From WTJY01 sp045105475 (GTDB lineage: Bacteria; Chloroflexota; Anaerolineae; Promineifilales; Promineifilaceae): a stretch of DNA of 64,000 bases. Both the position numbers and the translations under genes were made by a program. Position 1 is the first letter of the stretch; each line of letters begins with the position of its first letter. Positions 9,270-17,990 of the stretch are shown piece after piece. The notes beneath the pieces were generated by a model. It ran no database searches, was not told the DNA's origin, and saw nothing but the letters and a program-made list of their open reading frames with translations. The stretch covers positions 1 through 64,000 of the forward strand of contig JBGCDP010000222.1 in NCBI GenBank assembly GCA_045105475.1. The letters run 5' to 3'.

Positions 9270-10118
9270 TCACCCACCAAGCGGGTCAGCAAAGATCTGT
9301 ATATCGCCGGCCGAAACAGCCCGCATCCAATCAACAGTTAGTTCAAATTCCCCAGGCTGCTTATCACTAAGCATAAATCCAAACGACCCGATTGTGGCCG
9401 GATCAAGCGGACCTACATCCATGATAAACCCTCTATAGGTTGGCACCATCTCCGCAAACGGGACAAACACCGTTGTCCAAGTTTCGGCCGTTGTTTTAAA
9501 CAAAGCATTGTACGAGATTGAACGCCCGACCGAATCTGTCCGAATACGTAACCGATACACTTTGCCATCTCCCTTAACACGGAGCAGAACCCCATCAAAG
9601 CCGGTTAAGTCATTTATTTGCCAGTCTGAGCGCACAGAAGAAAAGCCGCCGTTATTTTCAAGCGACATATCCCCAGAAAAATAGAGTTGGCTTGACTCGG
9701 CAATCGCAACGGTGCTGCTTGAAACGCCCCCCATCACATTGTCATCCACCGTGTACCAGCCCGGCTCACCGGCCGTAAATGTAAATAGTTCGCTACCTGG
9801 AAGAGGTTGTGCCGTGGGTTCAGAAGTCGGCTCAGCCGTTGGGGTAAAAGTCGGTTCAGATGTGGGGGTACTCATAACGGTGGGTGTTGGCTCAATCGGG
9901 GGCTGAGTCGGCGGAATATCAGTTGTGGCGGGCAAAATCGCTTCAGATTCTGTCACCTTGACCGGAGCTACATCAGCTTGAGCAACCTCAACTTGGGTCG
10001 CCTTTGTTGGGACGGCTATCGGCTGGCTAACAGGCAGGTCGGCCGGGGTAACCTGCTGGCATGCCGATAGGTACAATCCGCAAAATCCAATCCAGCCTAA
10101 GAGTCGTAAGTTCTTCAT
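9270..10118 (-). CDS. CIA30-domain lipoprotein
   Basis: 282 residues. The signal peptide ends in a lipobox (LSACQQ, Cys about 20), followed by a Thr/Pro stalk (about 60-105). The C-terminal domain (about 110-275) shows CIA30/NDUFAF1 features: WYTVDDNVMGGVSSS, FSGDMSLENNGGFSSVR, FDGVLLRVKGDGKVYRLRI and GSFGFMLSDKQPGEFELTVDW. In bacteria this jelly-roll domain is widespread and often assumed to bind carbohydrate or assist assembly. The lipobox and stalk place it outside the membrane, so a respiratory-complex assembly role as in mitochondria is doubtful. Confidence 0.85.
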   Translation of the reverse strand: MKNLRLLGWIGFCGLYLSACQQVTPADLPVSQPIAVPTKATQVEVAQADVAPVKVTESEAILPATTDIPPTQPPIEPTPTVMSTPTSEPTFTPTAEPTSEPTAQPLPGSELFTFTAGEPGWYTVDDNVMGGVSSSTVAIAESSQLYFSGDMSLENNGGFSSVRSDWQINDLTGFDGVLLRVKGDGKVYRLRIRTDSVGRSISYNALFKTTAETWTTVFVPFAEMVPTYRGFIMDVGPLDPATIGSFGFMLSDKQPGEFELTVDWMRAVSAGDIQIFADPLGG

Positions 10119-10232
10119 CGTTATAGATCATACGCTCAACATATAGGATGTGTACTTATTTTCAAGCATTGTTCTATGCAGAAGCCCTTTTTTGTCGCTT
10201 GCGCTTATGTTTTGCATAGATACGCTTGAATA

Positions 10233-10538
10233 ATGATTACCTTAACCCAACTCATTTATATCCGGCCGGGGCAAGAAGATGTTTTTAACCAGTTTGAATC
10301 TCTTGCGATCCCGATCATTTCAAAATACAACGGCGAGCTTGTGCTGCGCATCCGGCCGAATGCGGAAACGATCATCGAATCATCGATAGAAACACCGCAT
10401 GAAATCCATCTCGTATCATTCAAAAGCGAGTCTGACTTCCAAGCATTTCTACAAGACGAAGAACGCAAACAGTTTTTGCATTTAAAAGAGCAATCAATCC
10501 AAACATCGGTATTGATTAAGGGGGAACGAACGGGATAA
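10233..10538 (+). CDS. DUF1330-like dimeric alpha/beta-barrel protein
   Basis: 101 residues with the pattern of DUF1330/ABM-type ferredoxin-like barrels: LTQLIYIRPGQEDVFNQFE, then PIISKYNGELVLRI, HEIHLVSFKSESDFQAFL and a final strand. Such proteins form dimers and some are monooxygenases or stress-responsive proteins; no catalytic residue can be pointed out here. It lies alone, divergent from the lipoprotein gene and followed by the PhnD-like gene. Confidence 0.65.
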   Translation: MITLTQLIYIRPGQEDVFNQFESLAIPIISKYNGELVLRIRPNAETIIESSIETPHEIHLVSFKSESDFQAFLQDEERKQFLHLKEQSIQTSVLIKGERTG

Positions 10539-10620
10539 AAACGGCGATGATTCAAAGATTATAAGAGTGTTACATCGGGTAAGTAGTTTCGGTTTCTGGC
10601 TATCATTATCGGCAAGGTTC

Positions 10621-11421
10621 ATGATGCAAACACTTAAAGTTATTTCAATCCAATCACAAAATGCGGCCGAATCTTGCCGTCAAATCAGCCATTATCTGGC
10701 TGGCCAATTAGGCATCGATGTTCAGTTTATCAACGATGTTCCTTGGCAAGAGCGGGACAAGATGTTCAACGAAGGGGAAGCGGATATCGGCTGGATTTGC
10801 GGCCTGCCGTATGTCAAAAAAGCGGCCGACTATCCAGGCCGCTTTGAACTGATCGGGGCACCTGTCATGCAGCATGCCCGTTATCAACATCGGCCGGTTT
10901 ACTATTCAGATGTGGTCGTGCGTCGTGACAGTCGGTTCCAAAGTTTTGGCGATTTACGTGGGACGCGTTGGGCTTTTAACGAGCCGAATTCACAGTCTGG
11001 CTACAACATTACCCGCTACCATTTGGCTCAGCTGGGTGAAACAAACTGCTACTTTAATCGGGTGCTTGAGGCGGGGTCCCATCTAAATGCGATTGACTTG
11101 GTGCTGGATGGAGAGATCGAAGCGGCCGCGATTGACAGCACAGTGCTAGAGCTGGCTTACGAAGATCAGCCCCAACTCAAAGATAATCTACGTGTCATTG
11201 AAGTGCTTGGCCCCAGTCCGATTCCACCGTGGGTGATTAACAGAAATGTACCCGCACTACTGCGGAATACGATTCGCCAAGTTTTTTGGCACATGCACAC
11301 AACTGTGGCCGGGCGTCAGATTTTGGCAGACGGGCAAATTGAGCAAATCGCACCGGTCAGTGACGCTGACTACGATCTGATCAGAGAAATGGCGCAGGCG
11401 GCCGAGACGGTCCGCTGGTGA
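10621..11421 (+). CDS. PhnD-like periplasmic-type binding protein without signal peptide
   Basis: About 266 residues from ATG 10621 (a second ATG is at 10624). It shows the PhnD/phosphonate-binding-like fold (PF12974): QISHYLAGQLGIDVQFI, GEADIGWICGLPYVKKA, DVVVRRDSRFQSFGDLRGTRWAFNEPNSQSGYN (written here only in part), and AIDSTVLELAY. Proteins of this fold bind phosphonates, phosphite or similar anions, or act as sensor domains. From this start there is no signal peptide; a longer start at 10567 adds only a weakly hydrophobic stretch. No ABC transporter genes adjoin it, so a soluble or moonlighting binding role is possible. Confidence 0.8.
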   Translation: MMQTLKVISIQSQNAAESCRQISHYLAGQLGIDVQFINDVPWQERDKMFNEGEADIGWICGLPYVKKAADYPGRFELIGAPVMQHARYQHRPVYYSDVVVRRDSRFQSFGDLRGTRWAFNEPNSQSGYNITRYHLAQLGETNCYFNRVLEAGSHLNAIDLVLDGEIEAAAIDSTVLELAYEDQPQLKDNLRVIEVLGPSPIPPWVINRNVPALLRNTIRQVFWHMHTTVAGRQILADGQIEQIAPVSDADYDLIREMAQAAETVRW

Positions 11422-11468
11422 TTGCCACTGCGTTTAAAGGCCAATCGTGAATTGGCCCACAGGCAGCT

Positions 11469-11486
11469 AAGCGGTAACCGCTTTTT
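11469..11486 (+). terminator. Rho-independent terminator after PhnD-like gene
   Basis: AAGCGG (11469-11474), loop TAA, CCGCTT (11478-11483) and then TTTCT. A second hairpin, GGCCAAT...ATTGGCC, lies just before it (11441-11459). It sits between converging genes. Confidence 0.6.
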
Positions 11487-11495
11487 CTCCGTAAA

Positions 11496-11708
11496 CTAAT
11501 CGGTACGAATCGCCCTTATTGCTCTTTGTATTGCAACACAAAGCAGCAAAAGCACCCCTGCAATAAACATAAACGAGCCAATTGGAAGCCATACACTGTC
11601 ACGCAAAATATTATCTGCATCGACATAAGAGTAATTGGCGGCATACAGTCGGCCGACAAAGCCGATAAGAGTAAGCACGGTGCCTAAATATAAAAGTGTG
11701 TTTTTCAT
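11496..11708 (-). CDS. Small two-helix membrane protein
   Basis: 70 residues with two hydrophobic helices (about 5-22 and 43-62) and a basic end (QRAIRAIRTD). The start is supported by TTGAGGAAAA just upstream of the ATG. No family recognised. It converges on the PhnD-like gene across a terminator. Confidence 0.6.
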   Translation of the reverse strand: MKNTLLYLGTVLTLIGFVGRLYAANYSYVDADNILRDSVWLPIGSFMFIAGVLLLLCVAIQRAIRAIRTD

Positions 11709-11796
11709 TTTTCCTCAAGATTAAAGTGTTTTAGAGAGCTATCGGAAAGTATAATGCGAGCCACCTGGAACATTCGACCACTTAAGTGCAAAAAAT

Positions 11797-12615
11797 ATGA
11801 CACCCTGGAATCTCAATCAAACGTTTCAATTTAACGGCCGGCCGGTCCGCTGGGACAACGTTGGCTCAGGCCCACCGGTTGTAGTTGTGCATGGAACCCC
11901 GTGGTCAGCATTTAACATGCGCCATTTAATTGATGGGTTGGCGGCCGATTACAGCGTCTACTTTTATGATTTAATCGGCTACGGTCAATCTGACCAAACG
12001 GCCGGAGACGTGTCACTCGGCATTCAAAATCGTCTACTGGCCGCCCTGCTTGATCATTGGCAGCTCGACAATCCTCTGGTCATCGGCCACGATTTTGGTG
12101 GCGCCACCGTTTTGCGCACCCATCTGCTAAACGGTCGAAATTTCAGCAAGATTGTTTTAATCGACCCGGTCGCGGTTTCCCCATGGGGATCATCATTTTT
12201 CAAGCACGTTCAGCAGCATGAAGCGGCGTTTGCCGGGGTGCCAGACTATATTCAAGATGCGATTGTACGAGCTTATGTGCAAACGGCCGCCTATCAGCCG
12301 CTTGACCCTGAAACGCTTGATCAGATCGTTAAACCATGGAGTTCAGGTGATGGCAAAGCGGCTTTTTATCGGCAAATTGCACAGGCTGATTCAGCTTTTA
12401 CAGATGAAGCGCAACAGCACTATGGCAAGATCATTCGGCCGACTTTGATTCTGTGGGGGGAAGAAGACACGTGGATACCTGTTGAAAAAGGGGAACAGCT
12501 CCATGCGATGATCCCAAACTCGCAGTTTCATGTTATTCCCGAATCAGGCCATCTGGTGATAGAAGAACGGCCGGAACAATTGCTGAACCACATCCGGCGA
12601 TTTTTACTGGAGTAG
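11797..12615 (+). CDS. Alpha/beta hydrolase with Asp nucleophile
   Basis: 272 residues. The oxyanion-hole motif HGTPWS (about 31-36) and the nucleophile elbow GHDFGG (about 97-102) have Asp in place of Ser, as in haloalkane dehalogenases and epoxide hydrolases. Further seen are ILWGEEDTWIP (acid) and ESGHLVIEERPEQL (catalytic His). The Asp nucleophile and HGxPW-type motif are consistent with dehalogenase or epoxide hydrolase chemistry, but some relatives are perhydrolases or C-C hydrolases. It is the first gene of a tight three-gene run (3- and 13-base gaps) with a DUF5946-like protein and a methyltransferase. Confidence 0.9.
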   Translation: MTPWNLNQTFQFNGRPVRWDNVGSGPPVVVVHGTPWSAFNMRHLIDGLAADYSVYFYDLIGYGQSDQTAGDVSLGIQNRLLAALLDHWQLDNPLVIGHDFGGATVLRTHLLNGRNFSKIVLIDPVAVSPWGSSFFKHVQQHEAAFAGVPDYIQDAIVRAYVQTAAYQPLDPETLDQIVKPWSSGDGKAAFYRQIAQADSAFTDEAQQHYGKIIRPTLILWGEEDTWIPVEKGEQLHAMIPNSQFHVIPESGHLVIEERPEQLLNHIRRFLLE

Positions 12616-12618
12616 ATT

Positions 12619-13161
12619 ATGAATCAGCAAATTCACTTGGAGACCTGCTCAGATTGTTTTGTGCAATTACCAAAGCTCGAAGATGACTCACCAACGCATC
12701 GCTACATGGGCGGGTCTGCAAGCTGTTGGAACCTGTTTGCCAATATGCACAATGGCGGTGAGCCACCAATCGCCCCTGCCCCACTCAATCATTTTTTTAT
12801 CGATGCCTATTGTGTACAACACCACGGCGTGCCGAATCCACAAGCGATCCAATCTGTGGCGGTGCATGGGTTGCCGCTGTATTGTTTGTTCGAGCTGGGC
12901 ATGTCACTCTCCCCTGAAAAGGCTATTTGGATGCGTCAGTGGGCCACCTTTGACAAAGATGGCCAAAAGCACCGCCGGTACAGTTGGCTAACACCGCCTG
13001 ATCAAAGCGGTTGTCTAACAATCGGTGATATCGCTCAGCAACCAACACCAGAAACCCGTGCAGAGCAGCTGCAAGCTTACATCACGCAAGTTTGGGATGT
13101 GTGGCGAGTCGATCATTTAGATATGTTTGCCCGTTGGTATCAAGAATTTATAGTTCAATAG
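12619..13161 (+). CDS. DUF5946-like protein
   Basis: 180 residues. The N-terminus carries a Cys pair (CSDCF), then SASCWNLFANM and FIDAYCVQHHGVPNPQ, which fits the DUF5946 pattern (Cys pair, 'cW.lf', 'DAYavQHpG'). VAVHGLPLYCLFELG follows. Function of the family is unknown; Cys and His residues suggest a metal site. It begins three bases after the hydrolase stop, so translation is probably coupled. Confidence 0.65.
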   Translation: MNQQIHLETCSDCFVQLPKLEDDSPTHRYMGGSASCWNLFANMHNGGEPPIAPAPLNHFFIDAYCVQHHGVPNPQAIQSVAVHGLPLYCLFELGMSLSPEKAIWMRQWATFDKDGQKHRRYSWLTPPDQSGCLTIGDIAQQPTPETRAEQLQAYITQVWDVWRVDHLDMFARWYQEFIVQ

Positions 13162-13174
13162 GATTGACGAAGAT

Positions 13175-13873
13175 ATGTTGTTCAATAGCCCCCTAAGTTT
13201 TGAAAAAGCGGATCATTTGATTGATGTACTCGATTGTTCGGCCGTCGATCGTGTGCTAGATGTCGGCTGTGGCACCGGCGAGTTCTTGATCCGATTGGTT
13301 GATGCAACCGGTGCGGCCGGCGTTGGCATCGATATTAAATCGAAGTTGATTGGTGAAGCCCAAGAAAAAGCGGCCGCACGTTTGGCTGAAAATGTTTCGA
13401 TTGAATTTAGAACGGCCGATATGCAGGAGCAAACGTTTGCAGAAAACTCGTTCGATTTGGCGATCTGCATCGGCTCAACCCATGCATTTGGGATCGGGGA
13501 GCAAGCGTATCCGAAAGCACTTGATCAGCTTTCAAGGTTAGTAAAGCCGGGTGGGCAACTGCTTATCGGCGAAGGATATTGGAAGCAACCGCCGGCTCAG
13601 GGGTATCTTGATCTGTTGGGGGATACGCCGGGCATTTATCACACGCATGCTGAAAATGTATGGTTTGCGGAACGGCGTGGGCTAATTCCGCTGTATACGG
13701 CCGTTAGCAATGATGATGAATGGGATCATTTTGAAGGGTCCCATTGGCTACGGGCGGAACGGGAACATGCGGCCGATGAGGAACGGCTACAGGGCATTCG
13801 TGCTTGGCGGGATGGGTATTTGCGCTGGGGGCGTGAAACGATGGGGTTTGGATTCTATTTGTTTCGCAAATAA
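13175..13873 (+). CDS. Class I SAM-dependent methyltransferase
   Basis: 232 residues. Motif I is VLDVGCGTGEFLIRL (about 28-42), followed by VGIDI (acidic end of strand 2), TADMQEQTF and FDLAICIGSTHAFG. A C-terminal half has GEGYWKQPPAQGYLDLLG. The substrate cannot be told; the GS-THAFG segment is like small-molecule methyltransferases near arsenite or ubiquinone types only in general form. It ends the three-gene run and is followed by a hairpin at 13900-13924. Confidence 0.85.
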   Translation: MLFNSPLSFEKADHLIDVLDCSAVDRVLDVGCGTGEFLIRLVDATGAAGVGIDIKSKLIGEAQEKAAARLAENVSIEFRTADMQEQTFAENSFDLAICIGSTHAFGIGEQAYPKALDQLSRLVKPGGQLLIGEGYWKQPPAQGYLDLLGDTPGIYHTHAENVWFAERRGLIPLYTAVSNDDEWDHFEGSHWLRAEREHAADEERLQGIRAWRDGYLRWGRETMGFGFYLFRK

Positions 13874-13899
13874 TTCTATTTTGAGATTTGTTTTGTTTA

Positions 13900-13924
13900 G
13901 GGCGTTCTAACTGTCTTAACGCCC
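13900..13924 (+). terminator. Hairpin after methyltransferase gene
   Basis: GGGCGTT (13900-13906) pairs with AACGCCC (13918-13924) over an 11-nt loop, followed by GTTTAAA. It closes the hydrolase/DUF5946/methyltransferase run. The T-run is poor, so termination strength is uncertain. Confidence 0.5.
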
Positions 13925-14113
13925 GTTTAAATGAGCGCCTGCATGCCGTGCCAACCTACATTTTGAAGCCCACAAATTCTGGAAACGAAATGGAAACGCC
14001 TGCCTCCTACACTTAGGTTAATTCAGCTTCAACAACACATTCCTTTCCAAAACAGGCTGAATGATTTTTTGAAAAACCCTCAAGTCAAAACGACAAGATT
14101 AGGAGACAAAATC

Positions 14114-14299
14114 ATGAATTATTCAGATACCAACACCATCATTAGCCGGTCACTTCACAACGAATACGAATCAAAGTTCTCTTCAGCAAGCACCTCAAAT
14201 GCAATAAAACAAGGACGCGGCCGGTTCCTAAAACTAACTGCCGCACTCGCTACTATATTTACAGCTACATTTTTTATCGTCCAATTTTTTTTGTTCTAA
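14114..14299 (+). CDS. Small tail-anchored membrane protein (61 aa)
   Basis: From ATG 14114, with AGGAGA at 14101-14106, a 61-residue protein is made of a polar, Ser-rich N-terminal half and one C-terminal hydrophobic helix (KLTAALATIFTATFFIVQFF). No family recognised. The next micro-ORF at 14328 has the same leader layout (AGGAGA, A-rich spacer, TCATG), and a good terminator follows both, so they look like one operon of two tail-anchored microproteins. Confidence 0.6.
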   Translation: MNYSDTNTIISRSLHNEYESKFSSASTSNAIKQGRGRFLKLTAALATIFTATFFIVQFFLF

Positions 14300-14327
14300 A
14301 TTAAAACAAACTGCTAGGAGAAAATTC

Positions 14328-14429
14328 ATGTTCAACCAAAACAACGATCAGACTGAAAACAAAGTAATTTCAGCAATCAGCTATGCTTTATTCGCCATTA
14401 TCCTAATTGCAATCCCCTTTATTTTTTAA
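14328..14429 (+). CDS. Micro-ORF, 33-aa tail-anchored protein
   Basis: A 33-residue ORF: a polar start (MFNQNNDQTENKVIS) and then a single hydrophobic helix (YALFAIILIAIPFIF) up to TAA 14427-14429. AGGAGA lies at 14316-14321 with good spacing to ATG 14328. Its length is below usual gene-finder cut-offs. The matching leader and topology of the preceding gene, and a terminator 98 bases on, support it being real. Function unknown; small single-helix proteins often regulate membrane complexes or act as toxins. Confidence 0.55.
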   Translation: MFNQNNDQTENKVISAISYALFAIILIAIPFIF

Positions 14430-14526
14430 GCAAACTCCGTTTCACTTAAGGCTTATTGATAACGAATTAGCTGAATTTCACCGAATTATTATTCTTTATT
14501 CGGCAAATAGATTAACCAGAAAACAA

Positions 14527-14553
14527 ACAGCCGCCTCTTGGGCGGCTGTTTTG
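14527..14553 (+). terminator. Rho-independent terminator of the micro-ORF operon
   Basis: ACAGCCGCC (14527-14535), loop TCTTG, GGCGGCTGT (14541-14549) and TTTG. A GC-rich perfect 9-bp stem followed by a short T-run, located after the two small genes. Confidence 0.75.
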
Positions 14554-14600
14554 CTTTGTTCAAATGAATTTATTGCTAAAGAGGGGTGCCTAATAAAAGT

Positions 14601-15416
14601 CTACGGCAAACAGATCGCACTACCCGCATCAATTGAATAGTTCGCATCGATCCCATTGATCTGCTGTAAAATGACGGCCGTCGTGCCGTTGTTCACTCCG
14701 ATCCGAAATAGCGTATCTCCTTCTTTAATCGGATAGGCTCGCTGAGAACTACAGGCCGCATTATTGGCGTATGGAATGACAATCACATTGCCTGGGAACA
14801 TATCAACTTCTGAAATGCCTGCTTCTGACATCATTGTCACTGAGCTGTTATAGCGTGTCGCCAGACTAAAAATCGTTTCTCCGGCCGAAACCGTGTGGTT
14901 AACCCTGGCAATAATATTATTGAGGTCGGCACTGACATTGGGGTTCACAACAACCGGGATGGGAGTAAATGTCGGTGGTATCACCTGTGGATTTGAATTA
15001 AATTGAACCGTAAGTGTTGGATCAACCTGAATCACATCAGGGTTTTGCGGAGCAGGCGCGGGTGTGGAGGTCAACTGCACTTCTGGCTTGGCGGCCGTAT
15101 CATCGGCAACCACTATTTCAACGGGCGAAGGTACGGCCGTTGGGGGTGCAGCTACAACAATTCGCATCCGCTCATTCTGGGAAGATGCATTAATTTGAAT
15201 AGTTTGACCTTCAACAATCTTGTTAAAAATGTCACGCTCTGCAACCTGATCAACCACATTTGGCACGCTTATTACATCTTGTCCGGCTTCCGCATCCCCG
15301 TTTTGCTCGCGCAGGCTCACCAACAGGCTCGCTGCAATAGCGATAAATACGGTAGCGACAATAATCCCTAACAACGGGCCGCGCGTGCTTTTTTGACGAA
15401 ATAATTTACCAAGCAT
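14601..15416 (-). CDS. LysM-repeat membrane protein
   Basis: About 271 residues from the ATG at 15416; a TTG at 15443 would add nine residues. One N-terminal helix (about 14-34, LLGIIVATVFIAIAASLLVSL) is followed by a Pro/Thr-rich linker. The C-terminus carries two LysM domains: VSAGETIFSLATRYNSSVTM...PGNVIVIP (split here) and YPIKEGDTLFRIGVNNG...INGIDANY. LysM domains bind peptidoglycan or other GlcNAc polymers, so it is likely a signal-anchored envelope protein. Divergent from the dGTPase gene. Confidence 0.85.
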   Translation of the reverse strand: MLGKLFRQKSTRGPLLGIIVATVFIAIAASLLVSLREQNGDAEAGQDVISVPNVVDQVAERDIFNKIVEGQTIQINASSQNERMRIVVAAPPTAVPSPVEIVVADDTAAKPEVQLTSTPAPAPQNPDVIQVDPTLTVQFNSNPQVIPPTFTPIPVVVNPNVSADLNNIIARVNHTVSAGETIFSLATRYNSSVTMMSEAGISEVDMFPGNVIVIPYANNAACSSQRAYPIKEGDTLFRIGVNNGTTAVILQQINGIDANYSIDAGSAICLP

Positions 15417-15610
15417 AACGAATAATCTGTTGGTCCAAACCAATTTTTACCGGTTGCTTCAAGTAAACATTGAGATGGTAACTAAAAATTTTATGTAACG
15501 TTCATGCTATCATAAGATCGGCCGATTTCAAAGAGGAAGACATAGACAAGATGTTGAGCCACTGCGAATAATTGTGCCTTTTAGCTTTGTTAAATAGCAG
15601 GAGTTTCAAA

Positions 15611-16762
15611 ATGTTAGTAAAGCGCCAGCAGCTAGAAGAATTAGAAAAAAACCATTTAGCTCCCTATGCCCTGAAAAGCTCAGAATCGGCCGGACGCGTC
15701 CATGCCGAAACAGAATCGGAGACTCGTACCGCCTTTCAACGAGACCGTGACCGCATCATCCATACCCGAGCATTTCGACGCCTTGAGTACAAAACCCAAG
15801 TGTTTATCTTCTATGAAGGTGACCACTACCGCACCCGCTTAACCCACACCCTTGAAGTGGCTCAAATCGGTAAGTCGGTGGCTCGTGGTTTAGGTGCCAA
15901 TCAAGATTTAACCGAAGCGATTTGTTTGGCTCATGATTTAGGCCATTCTCCTTTTGGGCATGCTGGAGAGTGGGTGCTTGATGAACTGATGGCAGAACAT
16001 GGTGGCTTTAACCATAACCATCAGAGCTATCGAGTCGTAACCGAGCTCGAAGAACGCTACCCTAGCTTTGCCGGGCTAAACCTAACCTACGAAACGCGCG
16101 AAGGGATGATTAAGCATGAAACCGATTATGACCATAGCCAAGAACATGAATACGCTCCCGGCCGACGTGCGTCGCTGGAGGCTCAAATCGCGAACTTAGC
16201 AGATGAAGCCGCCTACAACGCGCATGACTTAGACGATGGGATTCGGGCAGGCTTTTTTACTCCCGAAGAACTAAATGAGCTGGCCATTTGGCAACGGCTG
16301 CGCAAAAACATAGGATGGGAGTCTGGGCCATTTACTGAAATGTTGCGCCATGAAATGATTCGTGAACTCGTCGGCATCTCAGTCAACGATCTAATTACAT
16401 ACACCGACGAACAGCTGTCAAACGCTGGGATAAACTCCCCGGACGGGGTGCAGCGGCACGATAGTAATATCGTTAGCTATTCAGAACCGATGGGAGCTGA
16501 AATCAAGGCGCTCAAACGCTTTTTACTGACAAAAATGTATCGTCACTATCGACTGATGCGGATGCAGACGAAGGCTCGAAACTTCATCACCGATATCTTT
16601 AACGCCTATCTTAAAGAGCCATCGATGTTACCCGCCAAAACACAAGAGCGGCTGGCTGACCTTTCAAAAGAGATGGTGATTTGTGATTATATTGCTGGGA
16701 TGACGGACCGGTATGCGTTGGATGAGTGGGAGCGGCTCTTTATGCCGTATGCGCGGCCGTAG
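15611..16762 (+). CDS. dgt: dGTPase-like HD-domain triphosphohydrolase
   Basis: 383 residues. The family opening RDRDRIIHTRAFRRLEYKTQ (about 38-57) is present, then THTLEVAQIG, and the HD metal motif AHDLGHSPFGHAGE (about 105-118). NLADEAAYNAHDLDDGI supplies the second metal-side His/Asp. Such enzymes cut dGTP or other dNTPs to nucleoside and tripolyphosphate, trimming dNTP pools and giving phage resistance in some bacteria. ATG 15611 is preceded by CAGGAG (15598-15603); an earlier frame-open start at 15572 lacks a site. Confidence 0.9.
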   Translation: MLVKRQQLEELEKNHLAPYALKSSESAGRVHAETESETRTAFQRDRDRIIHTRAFRRLEYKTQVFIFYEGDHYRTRLTHTLEVAQIGKSVARGLGANQDLTEAICLAHDLGHSPFGHAGEWVLDELMAEHGGFNHNHQSYRVVTELEERYPSFAGLNLTYETREGMIKHETDYDHSQEHEYAPGRRASLEAQIANLADEAAYNAHDLDDGIRAGFFTPEELNELAIWQRLRKNIGWESGPFTEMLRHEMIRELVGISVNDLITYTDEQLSNAGINSPDGVQRHDSNIVSYSEPMGAEIKALKRFLLTKMYRHYRLMRMQTKARNFITDIFNAYLKEPSMLPAKTQERLADLSKEMVICDYIAGMTDRYALDEWERLFMPYARP

Positions 16763-16791
16763 TCGTAAATGCCGACATGGGATTTAGGTAG

Positions 16792-16822
16792 CAGATGTTG
16801 GTCAATTCTCAACCAACATCTG
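16792..16822. terminator. Hairpin between converging genes
   Basis: CAGATGTTGGT (16792-16802) pairs with ACCAACATCTG (16812-16822) over a 9-nt loop. It lies between the dGTPase gene and the convergent lipoprotein gene and may serve both directions. There is no long T-run on either side. Confidence 0.5.
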
Positions 16823-16833
16823 ACGTCTCGCGT

Positions 16834-17871
16834 TTAATCGTCTATCTGAACAAGGGAAAAGCCGTCCACAAACCAACCATTGTTTTCATGCGCCCACCGG
16901 CCGCGTGCGGCTAGCCCAATCTGCACCGTTTGGGTTGAATTAACCTCAAACACATGCCCGTACCGGTTCTTTTGCCCAATTGGAACAAATCGCCAATCGC
17001 TTTGAACCCCATTGACTAAAAAGCTGATTTCGGCCGCACGGTAATCATCAGCATAAACTTTTCCACTGGTTAAATAGTCGTCAACCATATCGGGGAAAAC
17101 ATGGATAGTGAACTGGTAGCGGCCGGGGTCAAGTTTAAGATTTTGGGTCAGCCTATAGCTTACAGAACCGTATCCTTTGAAGATTTTGACCGTCTGATTG
17201 CTATCAACAAAAAAATCGTTGTGCTCGTGTGACGGAATGTCAGCTTTTGACAGCACACGAACCTCCGGCCGGACCCATCGATTCCAATCTTCAGGGTCAA
17301 GCGGGTTGTAACCGATATCATATTCAAAGTTCCACAAGTCAGGAATCTGCAGTTCAATCACCCCATTCGGATTGGTGAAGCCCATCTCAAAAGACGGGTT
17401 GAACAGCAGATTCGTGCCAGATGGAATTGAAGCAACCGTTGTTGGCACAATAGATGTTGGCACTTGGGTCGGAACCAAAGTTGGCGGCGGTGTGTTGGTT
17501 GGGAAAGGTGTTTTTGTTGGGAACGGTGTCCGCGTCTTAGTTGGAACCGGAGTTGGGAAAGGGGTATTGGTCGGCTTGGGTGTCACCACAAATTCTCCAA
17601 CGGGGGTTGGGGTGATGATAGTCTGTGATTCTGGGGTGAAGGTTGGAGGCAAACTATTATCGGGCGTTGGTGTCGGTGTGTCTGGCAAAGGAGTCGCAAT
17701 GGCAACGGCCAACGTTGGGATTTCAGCCACAACCTTTGGTGGGTTTGAGTTACAGCCTGCAATTGCCATCAGAGCGGATAAGGCAAGAAGCAGATAAACC
17801 GATGGCAAATTCAAAGCCTCTTTTATAGTTGATAGATTAAGTTGAATGCGGGATGATTCTTTTTTCCTCAA
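16834..17871 (-). CDS. Lipoprotein with Thr/Pro stalk and C-terminal carbohydrate-binding-like domain
   Basis: 345 residues beginning at a TTG codon (17869-17871), with GGAGAG about ten bases upstream. The signal peptide ends in a lipobox (LMAIAGC). A long stalk (about 55-150) is built from TPTP, FPTKTP and PTPVPTKT units. The C-terminal domain (about 155-345) opens with NLLFNPSFEMGF, the usual start of discoidin/CBM-like jelly rolls, and ends NNGWFVDGFSLVQID. It is therefore probably a cell-surface glycan- or ligand-binding lipoprotein. The ligand is unknown. Confidence 0.75.
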   Translation of the reverse strand: MRKKESSRIQLNLSTIKEALNLPSVYLLLALSALMAIAGCNSNPPKVVAEIPTLAVAIATPLPDTPTPTPDNSLPPTFTPESQTIITPTPVGEFVVTPKPTNTPFPTPVPTKTRTPFPTKTPFPTNTPPPTLVPTQVPTSIVPTTVASIPSGTNLLFNPSFEMGFTNPNGVIELQIPDLWNFEYDIGYNPLDPEDWNRWVRPEVRVLSKADIPSHEHNDFFVDSNQTVKIFKGYGSVSYRLTQNLKLDPGRYQFTIHVFPDMVDDYLTSGKVYADDYRAAEISFLVNGVQSDWRFVPIGQKNRYGHVFEVNSTQTVQIGLAARGRWAHENNGWFVDGFSLVQIDD

Positions 17872-17990
17872 AATTAACTCGCTCTCCTAAATATAAATAT
17901 CGAGCCGGGACCTTGATCAAAACCAAGCACCCAATATATTCAATTATTGACATAAGATCAAGGAATGTTACGCGATTCGGTCTTGGACCC

